Assembly: GCA_022709385.1 (NCBI GenBank) | Contig: JAKLIX010000012.1 | Coordinates: 1-64,000 of the forward strand | Length of the DNA stretch: 64,000 nucleotides | Direction: 5' to 3' | Source: Bacteroidota bacterium | Lineage (GTDB): Bacteria; Bacteroidota; Bacteroidia; Bacteroidales; CAIXZF01 | The notes under the pieces: model-generated | Told to the model about the DNA's origin: nothing | Databases searched by the model: none | Seen by the model: only the letters and a program-made list of their open reading frames with translations | Made by a program: the position numbers and the translations under genes | Shown: positions 52,151 through 61,520 of the stretch, in pieces | Layout of the letters: each line of letters starts with the position of its first letter | Numbering within the stretch: position 1 is the first letter of the stretch

Positions 52151-53426
52151 TGTCCTGATCCTTGGCAGCGGTGGCAGGGAGCATGCACTGGCATGGAAAA
52201 TCAGCCAGAGTCCCCTGCTCAGCAAGCTGTATACAGCTCCCGGCAATGCAGGTACTGCGACACATGGATGCAATCTTCCTGTGAAGGAAACCGATTTTGA
52301 AGGCATCCGTCAGGCTGTTTTGCAGTATCATATCGACCTCGTTGTCGTTGGACCGGAAGCACCCCTGGTGAAGGGAATTTCAGACTTTTTCAGCGAAGAT
52401 CCGCAACTTTCCTCCATCCCGCTTATTGGCCCATCCGCCAAAGCTGCCATGCTGGAAGGAAGCAAGCATTTTGCCAAAAACTTCATGCAAAAATACCATA
52501 TCCCCACTGCTCCTTACCGGGCATTCCACATAGGCCAGAAACAGGAGGCCCTTGATTTTCTTCAGACCCTCTCACCGCCCTATGTCATCAAAGCCGATGG
52601 CCTGGCTGCCGGAAAAGGCGTGTTGATCTGCATGGAATCCGCCGAAGCAGAAGCAGCAGTGCATGCCATGCTGGAAAAACACCAGTTCGGTAGCGCAGGT
52701 GATACCATAGTGATAGAATCCTTCCTCTCAGGTGTGGAACTGTCTGCATTTGTCCTTACCGACGGCAATCACTGGATACTGCTTCCCGAAGCAAAAGACT
52801 ACAAAAGGATAGGCGAAAATGACCAGGGACCCAATACGGGAGGCATGGGTGCAATTTCACCTGTACCTTTCGCAGATAACGAATTCATTCACAGGATTGA
52901 AGAAAAGATTATCCGCCCTACCATCCGCGGATTGCAGGCTGAAGGAATCCCATACAACGGATTTATCTTCTTCGGTCTGATGAAATGCGGTGATGAACCT
53001 TATGTTATTGAATACAATGTCCGCCTCGGTGATCCGGAAACAGAAAGCATCATGCCCCGGATACAGTCCGATCTGCTCGACATGCTGCTGGCCGTGAGCC
53101 GGAATGAATTGGCATCCAAAACGCTGAATATTTCCCCCGATGCATCATGCTGTGTAATGATGGTGGCGCCGGGTTACCCCGGTGATTACCCGAAAGACCT
53201 TCCCATTTCAGGACTCGACACGGTAACAGACGTATTCCCCTTCCATGCCGGAACCAGACGCGACGAATCCGGCAGGCTGCTCAGCAATGGCGGACGCATC
53301 CTGGGGATCACGGCTGTTGCAGAAAACCACCGCAAGGCCCTTGAAAAGGTTTACCGGGCATGTGAGTCTATCGGGTACGATGGTAAGTACTACCGTACCG
53401 ACCTCGGAAACGACATCCTAATATGA
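52122..53426 (+). CDS. purD: Phosphoribosylamine-glycine ligase
   Basis: This 434-residue ATP-grasp enzyme performs the second step of purine synthesis. It has NVLILGSGGREHALAWKISQSP at the start, VVVGPEAPLVKGISDFF, YVIKADGLAAGKGVLI, NTGGMGAISPVPF, and NVRLGDPETESIMPRIQSDL. It is embedded among glycan genes and its 5' end overlaps the glycosyltransferase. A second ATG lies 3 bp downstream of the first. Confidence 0.96.
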   Translation: MMDRNNKQLNVLILGSGGREHALAWKISQSPLLSKLYTAPGNAGTATHGCNLPVKETDFEGIRQAVLQYHIDLVVVGPEAPLVKGISDFFSEDPQLSSIPLIGPSAKAAMLEGSKHFAKNFMQKYHIPTAPYRAFHIGQKQEALDFLQTLSPPYVIKADGLAAGKGVLICMESAEAEAAVHAMLEKHQFGSAGDTIVIESFLSGVELSAFVLTDGNHWILLPEAKDYKRIGENDQGPNTGGMGAISPVPFADNEFIHRIEEKIIRPTIRGLQAEGIPYNGFIFFGLMKCGDEPYVIEYNVRLGDPETESIMPRIQSDLLDMLLAVSRNELASKTLNISPDASCCVMMVAPGYPGDYPKDLPISGLDTVTDVFPFHAGTRRDESGRLLSNGGRILGITAVAENHRKALEKVYRACESIGYDGKYYRTDLGNDILI

Positions 53427-53433
53427 ATATCCC

Positions 53434-53631
53434 ATGTCAACCGAAACACTCATCCTTTTCTTTATCGGGCTCTCCCTCGCTGGTTTTGTCGCCGGACTGG
53501 TCTGGCAAAATACCGGAAATGCGAAAAAAAAATCCTTTAAGGGGAGTACCGGGGCCAAATACCTCACCGCTGTTTCACTCATTGCCATGATACTGCTGGC
53601 CGTGCTGTACAGCATCCTGTACAATTTTTAA
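53434..53631 (+). CDS. Small two-helix membrane protein
   Basis: This 65-residue protein has helices at about 5-25 (TLILFFIGLSLAGFVAGLVW) and 44-63 (YLTAVSLIAMILLAVLYSIL) and a basic middle segment (NAKKKSFKGSTGAK). It lies 7 bp after purD and 9 bp before the DUF6427-like gene, so it is part of that operon. The family is not recognised and the function is unknown. Confidence 0.7.
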   Translation: MSTETLILFFIGLSLAGFVAGLVWQNTGNAKKKSFKGSTGAKYLTAVSLIAMILLAVLYSILYNF

Positions 53632-53640
53632 ATCCGGACG

Positions 53641-54627
53641 ATGCTGATCAGAATCTACCGGACAGAATCCAACCTGCAGTTCATCATGCTGTTAATCAGC
53701 ACATTGCTGCTGTGGCTTCCTGCCCTTATCCATCCCCTGCCCTCCCCTCCCTCCCACTCCCCCCTTCCTTATTACAACTTCATCCTGTCGCTTACCGGAA
53801 ACCAGGGTATCCTCAATACGATCCTTGCCATGTTGCTGGTGATGGCAGAAGGCATCCTCCTTACCCTGCTGCTCTCCAGACATGAATTGTTCCCCAGGAA
53901 CAATGCCCTCCCGGCACTTGTCTTTGTTTTGTTGATGAGCTGGCATCCCGACCTGCTATGCCTGCACCCCGTGATCCTTCACAACCTGCTGATGCTGCTG
54001 TTTCTGCTGCTGTTCCTGAACCTCTACGAAAAACCAGATCCATTCAAAGAAGTTTTCGGATCTTCCCTCTGCCTGTCCATTGCCACCTTCCTGGATATCA
54101 CCGCCTTTATATTCCTGCTGCTGACCTGGGCGGGATTCATGATATACAGGTTATTCTCATGGAGAATCTGGATCATCAACCTGCTTGGTTTCTGCCTTCC
54201 CTATCTGTACCTCTTCATATACCACTTCTGGTACGACAACTGGATTCAGACAGCCGGCAGGTTTCAGACTTCCTTTACCAGCCTTGAATGGATCAACACC
54301 GACATCCCTGTGATCACGTGGATAGCCCTTGTCATCCTTGGTTTCTTCTGCCTCGCAGCTACCCTCAGCCTGGCGGCCATGCTTCAGGAAAGGGTGATCA
54401 GCATCCGTAAAAAATTCCTCTTCATGATCTGGTATCTGCTGCTCAGCGTTCCTGTCTTCCTGTTTTCAGGGGATCTGAGATGGATACAGGGATCTGTAAG
54501 CATGATACCTGCTACGGCCATCCTCTCCTATTTCTTTGTAAGGCTTAAAAGACTGTTCTGGTGGGAAGTCATCTTTTCCCTGCTGCTTTGTTATATGATC
54601 TGGATCAGGATCTTTCCCGCCCTATGA
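53641..54627 (+). CDS. DUF6427-like polytopic membrane protein
   Basis: This 328-residue protein has about eight or nine hydrophobic helices (MLLISTLLLWLPALIHP, LNTILAMLLVMAEGILLTLLLS, LLMLLFLLLFLNLYEKPDP, SLCLSIATFLDITAFIFLLLTWAGFMIYRLFSWR). The IFNxG-type central region and its position after purD match the Bacteroidetes DUF6427 group, which has no known function. Its stop overlaps the following glycosyltransferase by ATGA. Confidence 0.75.
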   Translation: MLIRIYRTESNLQFIMLLISTLLLWLPALIHPLPSPPSHSPLPYYNFILSLTGNQGILNTILAMLLVMAEGILLTLLLSRHELFPRNNALPALVFVLLMSWHPDLLCLHPVILHNLLMLLFLLLFLNLYEKPDPFKEVFGSSLCLSIATFLDITAFIFLLLTWAGFMIYRLFSWRIWIINLLGFCLPYLYLFIYHFWYDNWIQTAGRFQTSFTSLEWINTDIPVITWIALVILGFFCLAATLSLAAMLQERVISIRKKFLFMIWYLLLSVPVFLFSGDLRWIQGSVSMIPATAILSYFFVRLKRLFWWEVIFSLLLCYMIWIRIFPAL

Positions 54628-56930
54628 AAGTGTTATACCTGTCATACGACGGACTGACCGATCCCCTGGGACAATCGCAGGTTCTACCCTACCTGGTTGC
54701 ACTTGCAGGCGAAGGACATCAGATTGCAATCCTTGCCTGCGAAAAGAAAGGTAATTACCGGCTTCACCACAAACACACACAGGAACGATGCATGCAGTTC
54801 GGCATCACCTGGCATTTTCTGGATTATCCTGTCTTCAGAAATCCCATCGGCTACTTCCTGTTTTTCAGAAAATACCTGGTGAAGACGCGGGAACTTACGG
54901 AAACATACAAACCCGGCATCCTGCATTGCAGGAGTTATCCGGCAGGACTTGCCGCCACCCTTATCAATAAAAAAAAGCGGATTCCCTGGATCTTCGATAT
55001 CAGGGGATTCTGGATAGATGAAAGGTTGGAGGGAAACATATGGAATCCCCGTAACCCACTGATAATGATCATGATTGCTTGGCTCAGGAGGCAGGAAAAG
55101 AAAATGTTCCGGCAATCAGATGCGGTGGTTACCCTCAGCCATCAGGCCGCTGATTATATTCGCCATCGTTTTCTCCCTGTTCTTGCCGGTAAGGATATCA
55201 CGGTTATCCCCTGCGCAAGCGATTTTACCCGATTCCCTATAAAAAATCCCCTTAATGACCAGGCAGCCAGGCAAACAGCCGGGCTTCCGGAGGAAGGGAG
55301 GATCCTTTCTTATCTCGGTTCCCTGGGCACCTGGTATATGCTTGATGAGATGCTCCTTTTTTACAAAGTACTCAGGGAAAAGGAACAAAACGCCATTTTT
55401 TTATTCATAAGTCCTGATAAAGAGGATTATATCAGATCCAGGGCCCTCCGGCTGGGACTTCCACAAGAGAACATCTATGTCCGCAGTGCCACACATCAGG
55501 AAATTCCGGCATTGCTATCCCTGTCCGACTGGGGTATTGCCTTCATCAGACCAGGTTTCTCAAAAACTGCTTCGTCCCCGGTGAAATGGGGGGAATACCT
55601 GGCCTGCGGAATACCAATCATCGTGAACTCCGGTGTGGGAGATATCGACAGGCTTTCCGGCCAGATTCCCGGTTTTCTGATGGTGAGGGATTATACCGAA
55701 ACAACTTTCCGCGATGCAGTCGGGCATATGGATCAAAGCGTTTTCCGGGATCATCAAAAGATCCGGGCTGCAGCCGCACCGGTTTTTGATCTCCCCAATG
55801 CAGCCGCTGCTTACCGCAATCTGTACCACAGACTCGCCCAAAAAAGTGTCCTCTACATCGCTTCCCACAGACCAGGAAGAGCGCCAAACCAGCGATTCCG
55901 ATTCGAGCAGTTTTTGCCGGCAATGGAACAAAACGGCTTCAGGGCACAAATTTCCTACCTGATCACTGAGAAGGAAGACCGTTTTATTTACAGTCCGGGA
56001 AACTGGCTCAGAAAAGCCCGTTTCCTCTACCTGAGCTGTCCGCGCAGAAGATGGCAGTGCCTGGAATTGGTATCCCGTTCCGATGTGGTAATCATCGCCC
56101 GGGAAGCCCTGATGACCCGCTCGCTTTTCTTCGAACGACAAATCAGGAATAGGACAAACTGCCTGATCTATGATTTCGACGATTCCATCTGGTTGCCCAA
56201 CCTGTCGAAATACAACCGCTTTTTCTCCCTGCTGAAAAGGCCTTCCAAAACGGCCGCCATCATTGCCATGGCCGACCGCGTGACCGCCGGAAACCGCTAC
56301 CTGGCAGATTACGCGCTTCAATTCAACCCTGCAGTGGATGTGATCCCGACTACCGTCGACACCAGGCAGTATTTCCCTGCTGAAAAACTTAAATCCGGTG
56401 ACGAGCCCGTCGTGATCGGCTGGACCGGCAGCCTGACAACCATCGATCATTTCCGTCAGCTTGAACCGGTTCTGGAAACACTGAAAGACCGCTTCGGCGA
56501 CAAGCTGGCCTTTAAACTGGTGGGAAGCAGCAATTACACAAATAAAAGACTGGATATTAAGGAATTATCATGGTCGCTGGAAGAGGAAAAGAACCGGTTG
56601 GCCTCCTTTGACATTGGCATCATGCCCCTTCCGGACAATGCCTGGACCAGGGGAAAATGCGGGTTTAAAGGATTATTGTGCATGGCGACGGGTGTTCCGG
56701 TAGTCATGTCCCCCGTCGGAGTAAACCGGGAAATCATACGCGACGGGGAGAATGGATTTTTGGCAGATGATCTCTCAGTGTGGGAGGAAAAACTCAGCCT
56801 GTTGATCAATGATCCGGGCCTGCGTAAGCGATTGGGAGAAGCCGGCCGCCTGACCGTCGAGACTTCATATTCCACAGCAGGCTGGACAAAAGAATTCATC
56901 CGGATATTGAAAAGTTGCGACCATGCATAA
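54624..56930 (+). CDS. Double-domain GT4 glycosyltransferase
   Basis: This 768-residue protein holds two complete GT-B glycosyltransferases in tandem. The first, 1-405, begins KVLYLSYDGLTDPLGQSQVLPYLVALA and has LGTWYMLDEMLLFYKVL and SPVKWGEYLACGIPIIVNSGVGD. The second, 410-768, begins KSVLYIASHRPGRAPNQRFRFEQFLPA and has IGWTGSLTTIDHF and KCGFKGLLCMATGVPVVMSPVGVNREII. Each half is the length of a normal GT4 enzyme. A fusion of two consecutive sugar transfers is inferred. The ATG overlaps the DUF6427 stop, and the 3' end overlaps rnhB by 8 bp. Confidence 0.9.
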   Translation: MKVLYLSYDGLTDPLGQSQVLPYLVALAGEGHQIAILACEKKGNYRLHHKHTQERCMQFGITWHFLDYPVFRNPIGYFLFFRKYLVKTRELTETYKPGILHCRSYPAGLAATLINKKKRIPWIFDIRGFWIDERLEGNIWNPRNPLIMIMIAWLRRQEKKMFRQSDAVVTLSHQAADYIRHRFLPVLAGKDITVIPCASDFTRFPIKNPLNDQAARQTAGLPEEGRILSYLGSLGTWYMLDEMLLFYKVLREKEQNAIFLFISPDKEDYIRSRALRLGLPQENIYVRSATHQEIPALLSLSDWGIAFIRPGFSKTASSPVKWGEYLACGIPIIVNSGVGDIDRLSGQIPGFLMVRDYTETTFRDAVGHMDQSVFRDHQKIRAAAAPVFDLPNAAAAYRNLYHRLAQKSVLYIASHRPGRAPNQRFRFEQFLPAMEQNGFRAQISYLITEKEDRFIYSPGNWLRKARFLYLSCPRRRWQCLELVSRSDVVIIAREALMTRSLFFERQIRNRTNCLIYDFDDSIWLPNLSKYNRFFSLLKRPSKTAAIIAMADRVTAGNRYLADYALQFNPAVDVIPTTVDTRQYFPAEKLKSGDEPVVIGWTGSLTTIDHFRQLEPVLETLKDRFGDKLAFKLVGSSNYTNKRLDIKELSWSLEEEKNRLASFDIGIMPLPDNAWTRGKCGFKGLLCMATGVPVVMSPVGVNREIIRDGENGFLADDLSVWEEKLSLLINDPGLRKRLGEAGRLTVETSYSTAGWTKEFIRILKSCDHA

Positions 56931-57537
56931 TTTTGTAATCCCGCCGGGCCTTCTGGTTGCCGGCTGCGATGAAGCCGGGCGGGGTTGCCTGGCAGGACCG
57001 GTACTCGCAGCCGCTGTTATTCTGCCACAGGGCTTCTCCCATCCGCTGATTAAAGATTCAAAATCGCTCACACATGCCAAAAGGATGAAAGCCCGTGAGA
57101 TCGTCCTGGAAGTTGCTGTCGCCTGGTCGGTTCAGGCCATTGAACCCGCCGAAATCGATATGCTGAATATCCTGAAAGCCTCAATCACAGCTATGCACCG
57201 GGCGTTGGATCAGCTCAGTCCTCCACCGGAATACATCCTGGTGGACGGAAACCGCTTTATTCCATACAAAAACCTCCCCTTTCGTTGTATCATCAAAGGC
57301 GACAGCCTTGTACCGGCCATATCGGCTGCCTCTATCCTCGCAAAAACCGCACGCGACGAATATATGACCGTCCTCGCCCGCGAGTTCCCAGCCTATCGGT
57401 GGCATAAAAACAAAGGCTACCCCACCCGTGAACACCTGGAAGCACTGCTCAGCAAAGGTCCAAGCCCGCATCACCGCCTGAGCTTTCACCCTGCCTTCCA
57501 GGGCTTGTTATCTTTCCCTTCTGAAAAGCGGGCTTAG
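56923..57537 (+). CDS. rnhB: Ribonuclease HII
   Basis: This 204-residue enzyme removes ribonucleotides from RNA-DNA hybrids. The catalytic motif is AGCDEAGRGCLAGPV, with the DEAGRG signature. Further acidic residues are in KDSKSLTHAKR and ILVDGNRF. The HHRLSFHP motif near the C-terminus is conserved. Its start overlaps the glycosyltransferase by 8 bp. A short hairpin near 57574-57599 lies between it and the convergent glucosaminidase. Confidence 0.96.
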   Translation: MHNFVIPPGLLVAGCDEAGRGCLAGPVLAAAVILPQGFSHPLIKDSKSLTHAKRMKAREIVLEVAVAWSVQAIEPAEIDMLNILKASITAMHRALDQLSPPPEYILVDGNRFIPYKNLPFRCIIKGDSLVPAISAASILAKTARDEYMTVLAREFPAYRWHKNKGYPTREHLEALLSKGPSPHHRLSFHPAFQGLLSFPSEKRA

Positions 57538-57573
57538 CCGGGAAAGCAACATTGAAATCCTGAAAGACAGATC

Positions 57574-57599
57574 CCGGGGAGCACGGCATTACTCCCCGG
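57574..57599. terminator. Hairpin between convergent rnhB and glucosaminidase
   Basis: CCGGGGAG pairs with CTCCCCGG across a 10-bp loop. It sits where the two convergent genes end, and the minus-strand stop codon is in the loop. There is no T-tract, so intrinsic termination is uncertain. Confidence 0.4.
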
Positions 57600-58566
57600 T
57601 TGCCGGCTTTTTCTTCCTCAACCAGAGCTTCTGCCCCACTGCCGGTTGGCTGCCCGGCTCCATCCTGTTTTTACGGTACAGATGCTTCAGTTTTATCCCG
57701 TATTGCTGCGAAATATCCGGCATGCGCTCATGCTCCTTAACCATGTGGTAAGAGATGGCCGCTTTCCGCTTCTTGGGTTGAAGGTAAACAAGCTGCCCCG
57801 CCCTGATCCTTTCTCCCCTGGCCAGATCATTATACCTGTATATCTGCCACAACATCACTGCAGCTTCACGTGCAAGGCTTTCCGGACTATCTCCCTTTAA
57901 TGCCACAATGCACTTTATTCCATTGTTAACCAACACTTTTCGTCCCCCTGCAAGGCCAGGTGAGATGCTTCCTCCATCAGTTTCCTTAGCATGAAACTGC
58001 AGGTCATCCGCAAAATCCGCAACGGCAACATGTGACACACCGGACCCTTCAGCGTCGAATTCATTCAGCCGGTGCTCTTCAATGATGCGGATCAGCAGTT
58101 CAGGATACTTCGGATTGGTCGCATATCCCGCTTTTTTCAGCCCGTACGCCCAGGCTCTGTAATCCGACGGATCCAGGTCGAACAGAAACGCATAACGGGA
58201 CCGGGTCCTGAGGAAAACCGAATGATCCTCGAACGACTGGGATGCTGTAGGATACTTCCTGAAACACTCGTTTCGTGCATCATCATCTTTTGTATATGTT
58301 TCCCCTTTCCAATCCTGATGACACTTTATCCCGAAATGGTTATTGGCCAATCTTGCGAGCTCGCTGTTTCCGTTTGCCGATTCCAGGATTCCCTGTGCCA
58401 GGGTGATGCTGGCCGGAATCCCATGCTCCAGCATCTTCCTTCTTGCAACGTCCTTATACCTTGTCACGTACTCGGCCACGGTGATCGTTTCCGGGACCTG
58501 TTGCCCAAAAACACCGCAATAAAAAAACAACAGCCATAAAAAGTGCCATCTCTTTCTGTGACTCAT
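57589..58566 (-). CDS. Exported glucosaminidase (FlgJ-like) with LysM region
   Basis: This 325-residue protein has a signal peptide (1-21, WHFLWLLFFYCGVFGQ). The glucosaminidase domain at about 28-170 carries MLEHGIPASITLAQGILESANGNSELA (catalytic Glu in the ILES motif), NNHFGIKCHQDWKG and FRKYPTASQSFEDHSVFL. Two LysM-like segments follow at about 215-320 (IKCIVALKGDSPESLAREAAVMLWQIYRYND; YHMVKEHERMPDISQQYGIKLKHLYRKNRM). It cleaves peptidoglycan. The linker GSGVSHVA is encoded by one unit of the ATGTGACACA repeat at 58028-58043. Confidence 0.9.
   Translation of the reverse strand: MSHRKRWHFLWLLFFYCGVFGQQVPETITVAEYVTRYKDVARRKMLEHGIPASITLAQGILESANGNSELARLANNHFGIKCHQDWKGETYTKDDDARNECFRKYPTASQSFEDHSVFLRTRSRYAFLFDLDPSDYRAWAYGLKKAGYATNPKYPELLIRIIEEHRLNEFDAEGSGVSHVAVADFADDLQFHAKETDGGSISPGLAGGRKVLVNNGIKCIVALKGDSPESLAREAAVMLWQIYRYNDLARGERIRAGQLVYLQPKKRKAAISYHMVKEHERMPDISQQYGIKLKHLYRKNRMEPGSQPAVGQKLWLRKKKPATGE
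58028..58043. repeat. Single palindrome unit inside the glucosaminidase gene
   Basis: ACATGTGACACACCGG resembles one unit of the ATGTGACACAT family, with one end changed. It encodes GVSHV in the linker between the catalytic and LysM regions. With only one unit, chance resemblance is possible. Confidence 0.45.
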
Positions 58567-58689
58567 TGATAATCAATCTGTAATTTCACAAAGAAACATA
58601 TCAGTCATGAGATTTTCGTAAGCCTGACAGAAATTTTGTGAACACCTGCCTGTTAAATATGTAATTTAACGGGCTGAACAAAATCTTCC

Positions 58690-59358
58690 GTGTCCATCCT
58701 TGATAAATATTTCTCGGGACTTCCTGCTGCTCAGATTCAGCTACTTCATTCACTGAAAGGCCATTATGAAGAATGGAACAGCCGGATAAACCTCATTTCC
58801 AGGAGAGACATGATCCATTTTGAAGAAAGGCACCTGCTGTTTTCACTGGCAGTGGCCAGGCTGATTCCTTTCCGGCCTGGTAGCAGGATCATTGATGTGG
58901 GCACAGGTGGAGGTTTTCCGGGGCTCCCCCTGGCGATCATCTTCCCCGAATGCAGTTTTGTCCTGCTGGATTCCGTTTGCAAGAAGATCCTGGCTGTGGA
59001 GCGCATCGTCAGCCTGCTCGGGCTTACCAACATCACCACCCTTTGCATGAGGGCTGAACGGCACCGGGCATCCTATGACTATATCCTGGGAAGGGCGGTA
59101 AGTTCCCTTCCCCTTTTTATCAGTCAGACAAAACACTTGCTCATTACAGGAAAACATGCTCCCGCCGCAAACGGTTATCTTTATCTCGGCGGCGGTGAGA
59201 TGCACGTTCCCGGCATTAAAACCGGACATATCCGGGAATTCAGCCTGTCATCCGAATTTGAAGAACCTTACTTTGAAACAAAGAAGCTGGTTTATATTAA
59301 CTACAAAGCATTGACATTCAATAATATTAATAATAAAACGCAAAAGAGATCCAATTAA
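58690..59358 (+). CDS. rsmG: 16S rRNA m7G527 methyltransferase
   Basis: This 222-residue enzyme methylates G527 of 16S rRNA. It has LLHSLKGHYEEWNSRINLISRRDMIHFEERHLLFSLA and the SAM motif IIDVGTGGGFPGLPLAIIFPECSFVLLDSVCKK. ILGRAVSSLPLFI follows. The start is GTG at 58690, because the conserved N-terminal helix begins there and no ATG precedes it. It is divergent from the glucosaminidase. Confidence 0.93.
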   Translation: MSILDKYFSGLPAAQIQLLHSLKGHYEEWNSRINLISRRDMIHFEERHLLFSLAVARLIPFRPGSRIIDVGTGGGFPGLPLAIIFPECSFVLLDSVCKKILAVERIVSLLGLTNITTLCMRAERHRASYDYILGRAVSSLPLFISQTKHLLITGKHAPAANGYLYLGGGEMHVPGIKTGHIREFSLSSEFEEPYFETKKLVYINYKALTFNNINNKTQKRSN

Positions 59359-59397
59359 TACACAGCATTATTATTCATTTATTAAAACGGAGGTATC

Positions 59398-61464
59398 ATG
59401 ACAGAAAAACGAAAATTTGTCCCCTTTGTCCTTCCGGAGACCAACATGGCCGAGTTCACCGCAAGAGCGGTGATTATCGGACTTGTCATGTCGGTGATTC
59501 TCGGAGCGGCCAATGCCTATCTGGGTCTGAAGGCGGGCATGACCATTGCGGCGACTTACCCTGCCGCGGTTATCGGGATGGCACTCCTCAAGGTTGTCAG
59601 GGGTTCCATTCTTGAAGAAAACATGGCCCGTACCGTGGGCTCTATCGGCGAATCGGTTGCGGCAGGCGCCATCTTTACCCTGCCTGCATTCTTTATTGCC
59701 GGTTTATGGAAAGACTTCTTCACTCCCGGAAATTACATTACTTCCTCCCTGATCCTGATCGCCGGAGGTATTCTGGGTATCATGTTCGTAGCCCTCTTAC
59801 GCAGGGTTATGGTTGATGATGTCGATCTTCCCTTCCCCGAATCCGTTGCTGCCGCAGAGATCCATAAAGCAGGACGCGGTGGCGGTGGCGGTTCGAAATT
59901 CCTCTTCGGAGCCATGTTGGGTGGCGGACTGATCAAGACTTTAGGCGAACTGAAATTTTTTGCCGCTACCTGGGAGAAATTCGTCACCTTTTCCCAGCAA
60001 AAAATCACGGGTACAGCGCTTTCCGGCAAGGGGGGCATGCTGCTCAGCTCGCCGGGTATCAGTCCTGCTTACATGGGCGTCGGCTATATTATCGGGCCCA
60101 AACTGGGTGCTTTGAACTTCAGCGGAGGCATCATTGCCTGGGGACTGCTGTCCCCCATCATCCTGTACTTCCTCGGCCCCAACCTCAACATAGGTGAATG
60201 GGCTGCCTACCTGATGAGCAAAGATCCTGCCCTCCAGCTGGACGCAGCCCTGCAGAAGGCTGGCGATCCCAGCTTCCAGATCACCCAGATCTGGCGGTAT
60301 ATCGTAAGACCCATAGCCATCGGCGGGATGCTTATGGGAGCAGGTTTCACCCTCTTTAAAATGAGGAACAGCCTGATCGAGGGCGTAAGAAGATCTATCA
60401 ACGATGTGCGTAAAGCAGCAGCAGGTAAATCAACCGATACCGTGCGTACGGAAAAGGACCTTCCCTTTAACTGGATCATTATCGGCATCCTGGCAGTGGC
60501 AGTCCTAACCTTTACTATTGCTTTCTTCATCTTCCAGTCCACCCTCCTGGTGGCCATTGTCGCAGCCACCCTGCTCATTATCCTGGCCTTTTTCTTTGCT
60601 GCAGTGTCCGGTTACCTGGTCGGGATCATGGGATCAAGCAACAATCCGATTTCCGGACTTACCCTCACGGCACTGGTGGTTACGGCGCTGATCCTGGTAG
60701 CATTGGGAGCTTCAGGCAATGCCGACGTTGGTACCGTGCTGGGCGTTGCGGCAGTAGTATGTGTTTCTGCGGCAGTTGCAGGTGAAATGCTGCAGGATTT
60801 AAAAGCAGGACATATCCTGGGCGGTACCCCGTGGAAAATGCAGATCGGTGATATCATCGGTGTCGTTCTTGCCGGTTCGGTCATGTTCGGCGTCCTGGTC
60901 ATCCTCAACCAGGGTGACATCGCCCAGGGCCTGAAAGAAGGCTATGAAGGAGGTTTCGGCAGCCGTAACCTCAGTGCTCCCCAGGCAAGCCTGATGGCCA
61001 TGCTATCCAAAGGTATCGTGGAAGGCCAGATGGCCTGGCCCCTGATCATCGTCGGTATGCTGATGGGATTCGGTTTTATCCTGATGCAGGTGAAAAGCCC
61101 CATGCTCGTCAGTGTCGGGATGTACCTGCCGCTGGAAACAACCTTTGCTATTTTCCTCGGCGGACTGGTGAAAGGTGTGGTCGAAATGTTCAATACCTCA
61201 CGTAAACACAATGAAGCACAAAAAGCACGCGTCGAAAATACCGGTGTACTCCTCGCCTCAGGATTCATCGCAGGTGAAGCTTTGATGGGACTCGTTTTCG
61301 CACTGTTCTACTTCATCGGTATTCCCCTGCCCGCTATTTTCTCAAGTCCTTCCTTTATCGTAAGTATCATTATCCTTACCATTATCGCGGCCATCCTCAT
61401 CTGGATCCCCGTCCGTAACGCGGGAAAACCCGATGATCCCGCTCCTCCCTTAGCAAGCATGTAA
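59398..61464 (+). CDS. OPT-family oligopeptide transporter
   Basis: This 688-residue integral membrane protein has about 15-16 helices. It opens TEFTARAVIIG-like AEFTARAVIIGLVMSVILGAANAYLGLKAGMTIAATYPAAVIGM, the signature of the bacterial OPT family. FPESVAAAEIHKAG, LGGSS-like GSSNNPISGLTL and QDLKAGHILGGTPWKMQ follow. It imports short peptides or metal chelates. Unusually for this window it has a strong Shine-Dalgarno, GGAGG at 59389-59393, five bases before ATG. A clear terminator follows. Confidence 0.94.
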   Translation: MTEKRKFVPFVLPETNMAEFTARAVIIGLVMSVILGAANAYLGLKAGMTIAATYPAAVIGMALLKVVRGSILEENMARTVGSIGESVAAGAIFTLPAFFIAGLWKDFFTPGNYITSSLILIAGGILGIMFVALLRRVMVDDVDLPFPESVAAAEIHKAGRGGGGGSKFLFGAMLGGGLIKTLGELKFFAATWEKFVTFSQQKITGTALSGKGGMLLSSPGISPAYMGVGYIIGPKLGALNFSGGIIAWGLLSPIILYFLGPNLNIGEWAAYLMSKDPALQLDAALQKAGDPSFQITQIWRYIVRPIAIGGMLMGAGFTLFKMRNSLIEGVRRSINDVRKAAAGKSTDTVRTEKDLPFNWIIIGILAVAVLTFTIAFFIFQSTLLVAIVAATLLIILAFFFAAVSGYLVGIMGSSNNPISGLTLTALVVTALILVALGASGNADVGTVLGVAAVVCVSAAVAGEMLQDLKAGHILGGTPWKMQIGDIIGVVLAGSVMFGVLVILNQGDIAQGLKEGYEGGFGSRNLSAPQASLMAMLSKGIVEGQMAWPLIIVGMLMGFGFILMQVKSPMLVSVGMYLPLETTFAIFLGGLVKGVVEMFNTSRKHNEAQKARVENTGVLLASGFIAGEALMGLVFALFYFIGIPLPAIFSSPSFIVSIIILTIIAAILIWIPVRNAGKPDDPAPPLASM

Positions 61465-61485
61465 TCGTTTTCTTGACAATCTTTC

Positions 61486-61520
61486 AGGGCGTCTCCCAAA
61501 GGGACGCCCTGTTTTTTTTT
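61486..61520 (+). terminator. Intrinsic terminator after the OPT gene
   Basis: AGGGCGTC (61486-61493) pairs with GACGCCCT (61503-61510), followed by G and nine T residues. It has the form of a standard rho-independent terminator. The T-tract runs straight into the -7 box of the next gene. Confidence 0.9.

Noticed and set aside
55560-56450. A 296-codon minus-strand frame inside the double glycosyltransferase
   Set aside because: It is antisense to two recognisable GT4 domains and shows no motifs of its own.
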